NCBI GenBank assembly: GCA_030550115.1
Contig: JAUQPY010000029.1
Coordinates: 1-39,541 of the forward strand
Direction: 5' to 3'
DNA from: Microcaldota archaeon
GTDB taxonomy: Archaea; Micrarchaeota; Micrarchaeia; Anstonellales; J096
DNA: 39,541 bases
Shown: in pieces, positions 10,316 to 17,479 of the stretch
How positions within the stretch are numbered: position 1 is the stretch's first letter
Layout: each line of letters opens with the position of its first letter
Translations under genes and position numbers: made by a program
Notes under the pieces: model-generated
Database searches by the model: none
Told to the model about the DNA's origin: nothing
Seen by the model: only the letters and a program-made list of their open reading frames with translations

Positions 10316-11350
10316 TTAAATATCTGTATCAACATTTTTCTTACCTTTCTTCTTTCTTGATATTCGATTCATTATAATCCCTATTAAATTTCTTATTAGA
10401 ATACCTGGATCATGAGCTACATCTTCAGCTATCAATATAGGATAATTATCACTGTGTATCGTTAATTTCCCCTCATATGTTTTGGATTTTTTGAATCTTG
10501 CTGTGATTCTAGGATTTTTTAGCATTCTGTTAAGCTTATTCTCAAATTCCACTAGCTCCCTCATTACTATGCTGTAACTATATCCGTCGTTTAGTCCAAA
10601 TATACTTATATTTGATGTGGTATATCTAAGGTTTCTAAGGACCATTCTTAGAACATCTTTTCTCTTAACAATTCCTTTGATTACTCTATCATATACAACT
10701 GCAACATCATAATCAAGTACCTCTGATATAGGTGTTTTCATAGATACACTAGGTAGTTCTTTGAGTAATATATCACTGACTCTCTTAACTAATTTTCCAA
10801 CTCTTTGAAAATCTTTTCTACCAGGTTTATTAGATAGGATATCGGCTAAAAGAACCTCATCATAAGATATAATTCCTATGGGTTTCTTCTTCTGATCTAT
10901 CACTATTACATAATCTAATCCCTCTCTGAACATGAGTAGCTTGATGTTTTCCAAATCTTCCTTATCAGAAACAGTTGATATATTAGTATCCATAACATCC
11001 CTTACAGTTACATCTGAAGGTATATACCTCATAATTTCATCTTTGATCTCTGATATGTGTATTGATTTGATTGGTTTACGCTCACTATCCACTACAACTA
11101 TAAACTCTCCATGCTCCAGAAGAGCTTCGATTATCTTCTGCATATTATCTAGTTCATGCTCAGTTAGAGCGACTATAGATTTAGTAACTCTCTCTACCTT
11201 GGTATTCTTATAATTTCTGTATATATTCATAGCTCTCTTGTCCACTACCCCCAAGAATCTACCTTCAGAATCAACCACTACCACATCTTTATCCGCAAGC
11301 ACATCATTAACTATCTCCCGTATCTCCTGATCAGATCTTACTATTATCAT
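10316..11350 (-). CDS. CBS-domain protein
   Basis: Repeated CBS-like segments: DVVVVDSEGRFLGVVDKR, FIVVVDSERKPIKSIHISEI, DYVIVIDQKKKPIGIISYDEVLLADIL. Confidence 0.8.
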   Translation of the reverse strand: MIIVRSDQEIREIVNDVLADKDVVVVDSEGRFLGVVDKRAMNIYRNYKNTKVERVTKSIVALTEHELDNMQKIIEALLEHGEFIVVVDSERKPIKSIHISEIKDEIMRYIPSDVTVRDVMDTNISTVSDKEDLENIKLLMFREGLDYVIVIDQKKKPIGIISYDEVLLADILSNKPGRKDFQRVGKLVKRVSDILLKELPSVSMKTPISEVLDYDVAVVYDRVIKGIVKRKDVLRMVLRNLRYTTSNISIFGLNDGYSYSIVMRELVEFENKLNRMLKNPRITARFKKSKTYEGKLTIHSDNYPILIAEDVAHDPGILIRNLIGIIMNRISRKKKGKKNVDTDI

Positions 11351-11372
11351 ACTCTTATTCTTAAGAAAAAAC

Positions 11373-11380
11373 TTTTAAAA
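11373..11380. promoter_or_regulatory. Central TTTTAAAA TATA-like box between the divergent CBS gene and rpoE
   Basis: Centre 11376.5, 26.5 nt from 11350 (-). About 27 nt downstream in the + direction lie the rpoE SD and start. Confidence 0.65.
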
Positions 11381-11412
11381 ATATATTCACTCTATAAAGA
11401 TGGGTGAGTTTA

Positions 11413-11985
11413 GTGTATAGAGTAGTTGAGGTTGAAGAGTATGTTAGAATTCCTCCATCGATGCTGAAGATGAATAAAGAGGAGGCTGTTAAGGAGGTTC
11501 TAATCAGTCAATATAAGAATAAATATACTGATGCATTTGGATTAGTATTGGATATAATTGATATAAAAGTGGAGCAGGAAAATGTAATTGTAATAAATGA
11601 TCCTAAAATATATTTCAAAACCAGATTTAAGATACTATCGTTTACAATCGATAGGCGTGAAGTAATGTTAGGTATAGTTAAGGATATAGTTGATTATGGT
11701 GCCTTTGTACTGATAGGTCCTTTTGAAGGTCTGGTTAATATTGCGCAGATATCTGATGAGAAATTCACTTTTAATAAGGAGAAAAAGAGATTAGAGAATG
11801 CCGATAAAACTAAAACAGTAGAAATAGGAGATAAGCTATATGTTAAAGTAGGAACAGTATCTATGAGAGATGGTCCTGCTAAAGCAAAAATATCGTTATC
11901 ATGCAGAGGGCCGGGTTTGGGGAATCTAAAATGGATAGAGGAGATTCAAACTCCAAAGAATAGTAAAAAGGGGAGGAGTAAATGA
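11413..11985 (+). CDS. rpoE: DNA-directed RNA polymerase subunit E' (Rpo7)
   Basis: YRVVEVEEYVRIPPSML.., GIVKDIVDYGAFVLIGPFEGLVNIAQISDEKF (S1 domain). Start refined from 11404 to GTG 11413, with GGTGAG just upstream. Confidence 0.93.
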   Translation: MYRVVEVEEYVRIPPSMLKMNKEEAVKEVLISQYKNKYTDAFGLVLDIIDIKVEQENVIVINDPKIYFKTRFKILSFTIDRREVMLGIVKDIVDYGAFVLIGPFEGLVNIAQISDEKFTFNKEKKRLENADKTKTVEIGDKLYVKVGTVSMRDGPAKAKISLSCRGPGLGNLKWIEEIQTPKNSKKGRSK

Positions 11986-12161
11986 GAGCTTGTAAGAATT
12001 GTAAAGCTATTGTTTATGAAAAGAAATGTCATGTGTGTGGTAGTACTAACTTAGCAAAGAAATTCTCCGGTTTGATAATAATCCTAGATGAGCAAAATTC
12101 TATAATATCTAGAAAGCTAAACCTGAAACAGGGGGAATGGGCAGCTCAGATAGATGAATAG
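11982..12161 (+). CDS. spt4: Transcription elongation factor Spt4 (RNAP subunit E'')
   Basis: Not in the ORF track (59 aa). MRACKNCKAIVYEKKCHVCGSTNLAKKFSGLIIILDEQNSIISRKLNLKQGEWAAQIDE; two CxxC motifs; ATGA overlap with rpoE. Confidence 0.93.
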   Translation: MRACKNCKAIVYEKKCHVCGSTNLAKKFSGLIIILDEQNSIISRKLNLKQGEWAAQIDE

Positions 12162-12206
12162 CTTTAAATTAATTTAAGTAATATTAAAACTAAGAAGGTG
12201 TGTTTG

Positions 12207-12422
12207 ATGGGAAGAGGAAGAGAACCTCTGGTAACATGTGATGCATGTGGAAGAACTGTGCCCAGAGATAAAGCAGTGGAGTATGTGAAATCTTCTATTG
12301 TAGATATCGATCAGAAAGATGTAGTTATAGATCTAACCAAGAGAAAAGTATACTATTGTATTAGCTGTGCTAAACACAGGAAGATCTTCGAGAAGAAAAA
12401 GAGAATGTTCAGGAAAGAATGA
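12207..12422 (+). CDS. rps26e: Ribosomal protein eS26
   Basis: GREPLVTCDACGRTVPRDKAVEYV...YYCISCAKHRKIF. Start refined from 12198 to ATG 12207 after AAGGTG. Confidence 0.85.
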   Translation: MGRGREPLVTCDACGRTVPRDKAVEYVKSSIVDIDQKDVVIDLTKRKVYYCISCAKHRKIFEKKKRMFRKE

Positions 12423-12724
12423 GAGAGCAGGAGAGAAGGTTTATTGAGGAAGTGCTGGGCAGAGTTCTAATGATAAATATAGGCAATTTACCGATGTTTA
12501 TATACAAATCCACAAAAAGACCTGGCTATATAGTTAGCTATTATTTAGATATAAGTGCTTCAGATAAGGTTGGGGATGTTGCTGCTGTATGTGGTGCTGT
12601 GAGGAGCAAAGAGGAGTTTTTGAGAGCAAAGCTCATAGCTGTAACTAGCTGGGCAGAGAAAATAGGCTTGAAATCTGGAATGCAGGTTAAGAGAGCTATC
12701 AAGATACTTGAGGAATATAAGTAA
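12419..12724 (+). CDS. Conserved-looking hypothetical protein (101 aa) in the ribosomal/transcription operon
   Basis: ATGA-coupled to rps26e; no family recognised by eye. Confidence 0.7.
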   Translation: MREQERRFIEEVLGRVLMINIGNLPMFIYKSTKRPGYIVSYYLDISASDKVGDVAAVCGAVRSKEEFLRAKLIAVTSWAEKIGLKSGMQVKRAIKILEEYK

Positions 12725-12758
12725 TATTTATAAATACTATTCCTATAATTAAGAGATT

Positions 12759-13043
12759 ATGAAGATACCGGCTAATCTTACTACATTCTGTCCATATTGT
12801 AATAAGCATACTGAGCATAAAGTAAGTAATTACTCTCCAGGTAAAAGAAGGAGTTTAGCATTTGGAAATGTTAAGTTTGAGAATAAGCTAAAGGGACATG
12901 GGGGTAAAAGGGCTGGAAAGAAGAGTGTGAAGAAGCAGGGAAAGAGACAGGTGGTGGTACTTACCTGCAGCGAATGTAGTAAAAAACAGATGAGAGTTTA
13001 TATTAAAACCAGAACCAAGAAAAAAATTGAGGTGAAGCGATAA
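12759..13043 (+). CDS. rpl44e: Ribosomal protein eL42 (L44e)
   Basis: MKIPANLTTFCPYCNKHTEHKVSNYSPGKRRSLAFG...LTCSECSKKQMR. Confidence 0.96.
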   Translation: MKIPANLTTFCPYCNKHTEHKVSNYSPGKRRSLAFGNVKFENKLKGHGGKRAGKKSVKKQGKRQVVVLTCSECSKKQMRVYIKTRTKKKIEVKR

Positions 13044-13210
13044 TGAGCGGTTTTATAAAGATAAGATGCAGAAAGTGCGGTACTGAAATGATAGTATTCT
13101 CACATGCATCCAGAAACATCAGATGTCCTAAGGATAATGAACTTGTAGTCCAATCTACAGGGGGAAAGATAAATATCGTGAACGCAGATATAATACAGAC
13201 TTATGGATAG
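13043..13210 (+). CDS. rps27e: Ribosomal protein eS27
   Basis: Not in the ORF track (55 aa). MSGFIKIRCRKCGTEMIVFSHASRNIRCPKDNELVVQSTGGKINIVNADIIQTYG; zinc-ribbon Cys; between eL42 and aIF2-alpha as usual in archaea. Confidence 0.93.
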   Translation: MSGFIKIRCRKCGTEMIVFSHASRNIRCPKDNELVVQSTGGKINIVNADIIQTYG

Positions 13211-13934
13211 AGATAAATATAGAGTTGTAAAAGTTACAAGAATCGAGGAGTTTGGAGTTTACTGTGATGTATTAGACCAACCTGGTTATCAGGGATTTAT
13301 CTCTAGAGGTGAGGTATCCTCAAGTTGGATAAGAGATATTAGTAGAGATATACGTGTTAATGAGATAAGAGTTGGTAAAATACTTTCTATAGACCACAAT
13401 TCAAAGATAATTGAACTGTCTTTTAGAAGAGTAGATGAAAGGGAGAAAGCGGAGATATTACAACATTACAATAATGAACAGACAGCCATGAATATACTCA
13501 GGAGCTCTATGAGTAGAGCTCGTATCAAGAGGAGTATTGAGAGTATAGTGGAATCAATAAGATCCAAATATAATAGTATATATGAGTTTTTCAGAGCAGC
13601 ATCTCTAGATGAGTCTGTTCTAGAGACAGTAGATCTACCAAAGACTCTAAAAACATATCTAAAGGAAGAAATATCAAAGAGATTCAGTCATATTATCTAT
13701 AGGATCAGATTGGATATATCAGCAGTATCTTACGCAGAGGATGGTTTGGATAGGATAAAGCAGCTCTTCCAGAATGTGACAGCTAAATACATTGGTGGAG
13801 GTAAATACATAGTAAATCTAGAACACAAGAATCCTAAAGAGCTTAGAAAAATGGGGGAACAGCTAGGCGAGGAGCTGTCTAAAAGAGCTAAAGAATTAGA
13901 TATTGAATTTACATACAATCTCTTAGAGAAATGA
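13203..13934 (+). CDS. eif2a: Translation initiation factor aIF2 alpha subunit
   Basis: RIEEFGVYCDVLDQPGYQGFISRGEVSSSWIRDISRDIRVNEIRVGKILSID; S1 domain; conserved gene order. Confidence 0.95.
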   Translation: MDRDKYRVVKVTRIEEFGVYCDVLDQPGYQGFISRGEVSSSWIRDISRDIRVNEIRVGKILSIDHNSKIIELSFRRVDEREKAEILQHYNNEQTAMNILRSSMSRARIKRSIESIVESIRSKYNSIYEFFRAASLDESVLETVDLPKTLKTYLKEEISKRFSHIIYRIRLDISAVSYAEDGLDRIKQLFQNVTAKYIGGGKYIVNLEHKNPKELRKMGEQLGEELSKRAKELDIEFTYNLLEK

Positions 13935-14050
13935 AGATCAGGAAATGTAGATTGTGTAAATCATATACATTAAAGCTATACCATTGTGGAATTCCTACTG
14001 ATAAGGCCAATCCTCCAAATCTAAAATTCAAATATCTTAACAACACCTAA
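13931..14050 (+). CDS. nop10: Nop10-like protein (H/ACA RNP), short form
   Basis: Not in the ORF track (39 aa). MKIRKCRLCKSYTLKLYHCGIPTDKANPPNLKFKYLNNT resembles the Nop10 N-terminus (MkirkCp.CgrYTLk...h PP.f) and sits directly after aIF2-alpha, the canonical location. Confidence 0.75.
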   Translation: MKIRKCRLCKSYTLKLYHCGIPTDKANPPNLKFKYLNNT

Positions 14051-14860
14051 TAGTATTATCCCAACAAACATAACAATTCTCATCATCTCATGGATTTTCC
14101 TAAAATCAGATTTTCCAGATGATATCAAAATCTTAAACTTCAGATACATTAGGAACATTATGAGAGGAATTGTAATTATTATCGATATAGGTTTCAGCAA
14201 GCTAAGATAAACTATTGAAACTAAATACATATAAATCATTATTATAATCACGAGTTTTGTACCAGTAAGTCCTATTATGACTGGTAATGTTCTTATCCCT
14301 TCTTGACTATCTCCTTCTACATCTTCCATACTCTTCACTAATTCTCTAATTACTCCAAATATAGCTACAGCTATAATAAACACATTCAAGAAATTATCAG
14401 ATAATTCTGATGAGATGTATAAGTAAGGATATATGAATGGAGCTGTCATAGTTAGTGCAACCACAACATTCCCCACAATCGGAAGTCTCTTGAAAATATA
14501 ATTGTAAAGGATAGATATTATCAGAAATAAAATATTGAATGCTATTACGTATTGATTTGAGAATAGCATCAGAATCAAGGAGGTCACAATCAATATACCT
14601 AGGATGGTATATGTCTCTCCTATAGAAATCTTTCCAGATATCAATGGCCTATCTAATCTTCTATTCTTCAGATCAGTTCTATAATCTAGTATATCATTCA
14701 CTACAAATGCTATATATTGTATTATTACTGGTAGAATTATGCCTATAATACCTACGTAGAGAGGATCTCCATTCAGATAGTAGCTAGTTAGCATTATAGC
14801 TAGTACAGTGAATATTGCTCTATCAGCTCTAACTAGATCTACTATAGCTCTGATATCCAT
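14021..14860 (-). CDS. UbiA-family prenyltransferase, probable digeranylgeranylglyceryl phosphate synthase
   Basis: NDILDYRTDLKNRRLDRPLISGKIS and KSMEDVEGDSQEGIRTLPVIIG prenyltransferase Asp motifs; multiple TM segments. Confidence 0.85.
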   Translation of the reverse strand: MDIRAIVDLVRADRAIFTVLAIMLTSYYLNGDPLYVGIIGIILPVIIQYIAFVVNDILDYRTDLKNRRLDRPLISGKISIGETYTILGILIVTSLILMLFSNQYVIAFNILFLIISILYNYIFKRLPIVGNVVVALTMTAPFIYPYLYISSELSDNFLNVFIIAVAIFGVIRELVKSMEDVEGDSQEGIRTLPVIIGLTGTKLVIIIMIYMYLVSIVYLSLLKPISIIITIPLIMFLMYLKFKILISSGKSDFRKIHEMMRIVMFVGIILLGVVKIFEF

Positions 14861-15504
14861 CTATCAACTACCCCAGTGACATCTCTATGGAAGATCCTAC
14901 CTAGGTTGGATACATCTCTAGTTAGAAGATCAATTAGTTTAGGATCAAATCTGACAGATTGTCCGAAATCTATTATATACAACCTATCCCCTACTAGAAT
15001 ATTATACTCACTTAAATCCCCGTGTATATAGCCTGCTCTAAATAATCTATATATTTTATCCAAAAGCTCATCAAACCATCTCTCATCTTTAGTTTTTATG
15101 TCGTGTAGCTTAGGATAGGGGATTCTATTCTCACCCAGGAAACTCATCACAATAATATTATCCTCCTGATAGATGGGTACTGGTACATCGTGAATTGTAG
15201 TGTATGCTATCTCTAGATTCTTAAACTCTTTTCTTGCATAGGCCACTGCTATTTCAAAGTCACTATTGTACTCTCTATTTATGTATTTCTTTCTGGAATT
15301 GAAGAATTTACTAGTTTCTGGTTTGTAGATCTTTATAACTCTCTCCTGTCCCTCCCTAGTAGCTAGGAATACTGATGCTTCTTTACCCTCAGCTATTTTC
15401 CCAACAATCTCTGTAATTATCCCCTTTTTTATTATTCTACTAAGTGCCTTTAGACTTCTCCTATCAAATACTAAACTCTCAATTTCCCTATCTTCCCAGA
15501 GCAT
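14842..15504 (-). CDS. rio1: RIO1-family serine kinase
   Basis: GKIAEGKEASVFLATREGQERVIKIYK, REYNSDFEIAVAYARKEFKNLEIAY, GYIHGDLSEYNILV, YIIDFGQSV. Confidence 0.93.
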   Translation of the reverse strand: MLWEDREIESLVFDRRSLKALSRIIKKGIITEIVGKIAEGKEASVFLATREGQERVIKIYKPETSKFFNSRKKYINREYNSDFEIAVAYARKEFKNLEIAYTTIHDVPVPIYQEDNIIVMSFLGENRIPYPKLHDIKTKDERWFDELLDKIYRLFRAGYIHGDLSEYNILVGDRLYIIDFGQSVRFDPKLIDLLTRDVSNLGRIFHRDVTGVVDRWISEL

Positions 15505-16462
15505 CTCTGTACACCTTTATAGTCTGTTCTGCAATACTATCCCAGGATAATATTTCAAGTTTCTCTCTAGCTCTTCTGAGTTCTGCACTAAGATCCAGAC
15601 GATCTAACCTATCTATGATCTTTCCAATATCATCATCTATCAGATATTTCTTGTATTCATTTCCAAACAGATATTCTAGGAATGTAGGGATTTCACCAAC
15701 AGGAGTGGCTATGAAAGGCCTCTCACAAGCTATGCTCTCAACCATTACCATTGGAAAACCTTCATATCTGGAAGGTAATACAACATATCTACTATTACAA
15801 TATATTTCTACAATCTGCTCATAATCAACCTCTCTAAAAACAACATTACCTCTAGACCTGGCCTTTAGCTCATGTATGAAACCATCTTCATCAGATCCAA
15901 CTACCATTATATCCCCTGCATATTCGTCTATCAACCTATCAACCCCTTTATCTCTATCTAATCTACCTATATAAGTTACATACTTCGATTCTTTGTAAGA
16001 TCTATTGCATTTAAATCTATCCAGATCAATTCCATTGTATATCAGAACATAATTCTTATGTATCATCTCGATCTTTCGAGAGACACTTATTACCTTAGCT
16101 CTCCTGAGTAGATGGATTGCTATGGCATTGTAAATTTTAAATAGTTTATGTCTATCTGGAATCCCATGAACAGTCCACACCACAGGTTTTCCACGTAACA
16201 TCCCAATAAAAGCTCCAATAATCGAAAACAGATTTCCATAACCATGCACATGAATGATATCGTATTTTCCAGTTATCAATTTCACAACAGACTGAATATC
16301 TGGTAATGGAGTCGATAGACCTGGTATTCTGATAGGATTTTTAGGATATACTACCTCTACATCAATCTCCTTTTTCTGTAGAGATTTTGTAAGGTTGTAT
16401 ATGTGTATAGCTATACCATCCTTATTTGGATAGTAGGTATGTGAGAAAATCAACACTTTCAT
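15488..16462 (-). CDS. GT4-family glycosyltransferase
   Basis: FSHTYYPNKDGIAIHIYNLTKSL, YDIIHVHGYGNL, YIGRLDRDKGVDRLI, VLPSRYEGFPMVMVESIACERPFIATPVGEIP. Confidence 0.92.
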   Translation of the reverse strand: MKVLIFSHTYYPNKDGIAIHIYNLTKSLQKKEIDVEVVYPKNPIRIPGLSTPLPDIQSVVKLITGKYDIIHVHGYGNLFSIIGAFIGMLRGKPVVWTVHGIPDRHKLFKIYNAIAIHLLRRAKVISVSRKIEMIHKNYVLIYNGIDLDRFKCNRSYKESKYVTYIGRLDRDKGVDRLIDEYAGDIMVVGSDEDGFIHELKARSRGNVVFREVDYEQIVEIYCNSRYVVLPSRYEGFPMVMVESIACERPFIATPVGEIPTFLEYLFGNEYKKYLIDDDIGKIIDRLDRLDLSAELRRAREKLEILSWDSIAEQTIKVYRDALGR

Positions 16463-16917
16463 TGTCTCCTGCTTCTAACCTCATCAACTATAGCCAACCA
16501 GCTATCTCCAATCTTGTTCAGATAATTTCCAAAAGTCTTAGAGATAGTTATTTTCAGCTTTCTGCTCTTCTTATTGATATCAGAGAACTCTCGTTCTATC
16601 TTTATCAATCCAAATGCCCTGAGCTTTACTAATACTCTATTATAGAATGTGGCCTTGCTTATACTATTGTTTCTAACAAACTCTGCTATATCTGTAGAGT
16701 ATAACTCTCCATTTTTCTGTATCAGTAGATTTATAAATCTGTTAGCTATTGTGTTGTATTTGGGGCTGATCTCTGGGGGAAATACGAAGAATAGAACTTC
16801 CTGTAGGGAGAATAGATTCTTAGTAGGTCCTTCATTCTCATCTTGAAATCTCCTGAGTGTTGGATCATAATGAGCGGGTAAGTATAATATATTTTTAGAT
16901 TTAACTTTCTTTATCAT
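16459..16917 (-). CDS. Winged-helix/HTH-like protein
   Basis: SPKYNTIANRFINLLIQKNGELYSTDIAEFVRNNSISKATFYNRVLVKLRAFGLIKIER; ATGA-type overlap with the GT4 gene; start codon 3 nt from the tRNA-Asn 3' end. Confidence 0.7.
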   Translation of the reverse strand: MIKKVKSKNILYLPAHYDPTLRRFQDENEGPTKNLFSLQEVLFFVFPPEISPKYNTIANRFINLLIQKNGELYSTDIAEFVRNNSISKATFYNRVLVKLRAFGLIKIEREFSDINKKSRKLKITISKTFGNYLNKIGDSWLAIVDEVRSRRQ

Positions 16918-16920
16918 AAA

Positions 16921-16992
16921 CGCCCTGGGCAGGATTCGAACCTGCGACCTTCCGGTTAACAGCCGGACGCTCTACCTCTGAGCTACCAGGGC
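16921..16992 (-). tRNA. tRNA-Asn (anticodon GTT)
   Basis: Cloverleaf GCCCUGG..GGUUCGAAUCC..CCAGGGC-G with anticodon stem CCGGC UGUUAAC; no intron; CCA not encoded. Confidence 0.95.
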
Positions 16993-17079
16993 TACTTATT
17001 TAAATTGCAGCTAATGTTTAAAAATCTATTCAGCTATGGAAGAGTAATGTTTTTAAACACTTTTATATATTATAAATAC

Positions 17080-17313
17080 ATGGACAGCAAAACTGCTGAA
17101 CAGAATACCGAAATGAATAAGGAAGGAGATATAATAAAAGTACTAGATCCAAATTTTAATAATAATATAACTGTTTTTGAAAATCCAGTAGATGCCCTAT
17201 CTGGTTTAAATAAATTTTTAAGTGAATCTAATAATCAAGAAAATCAAAAAGAATTAAACCAAGAAGAATTAAAGAGACTAGAAGAATTGTTAAAGTTATT
17301 GTTAAACAACTAG
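17080..17313 (+). CDS. Small Asn/Glu-rich hypothetical protein (77 aa)
   Basis: Start refined to ATG 17080, placed about 25 nt after a TTTTTAAA TATA box. MDSKTAEQNTEMNKEGD...; C-terminal heptad-like NQEELKRLEELLKLLLNN. Confidence 0.65.
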   Translation: MDSKTAEQNTEMNKEGDIIKVLDPNFNNNITVFENPVDALSGLNKFLSESNNQENQKELNQEELKRLEELLKLLLNN

Positions 17314-17349
17314 TATTTTTAAAAAGCTTGTTTCTGATCATTAACTAGA

Positions 17350-17424
17350 AGCGGGGTAGGGTAGCCTGGAGTGCCCGCCGGGCTCATAACCCGGAGATCG
17401 GTGGTTCAAATCCACCCCCCGCTA
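17350..17424 (+). tRNA. Initiator tRNA-Met (anticodon CAT), contiguous and intron-less
   Basis: AGCGGGG...CCGGG CUCAUAA CCCGG...GGUUCAAAUCC..CCCCGCU-A; A1:U72 pair and GGG:CCC anticodon-stem pairs typical of archaeal initiator tRNA. Confidence 0.93.
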
Positions 17425-17449
17425 TTAAACACTTTTCACAACATAAATA

Positions 17450-17457
17450 TTTTTAAA
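17450..17457 (+). promoter_or_regulatory. TATA box (TTTTTAAA) of the giant-protein operon, leaderless spacing
   Basis: TTTAAA centre at 17454.5, 25.5 nt before ATG 17480. The same box and spacing occur before ATG 17080. Confidence 0.65.
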
Positions 17458-17479
17458 TAGTTGTAAATAATATAAAACC

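Noticed and set aside
15444-15824. 126-aa plus-strand ORF
   Set aside because: Antisense to the clearly assigned RIO1 and GT4 genes.
16921-17424. Introns or split structure in the two tRNAs
   Set aside because: Both fold as complete cloverleaves with normal-length anticodon loops.
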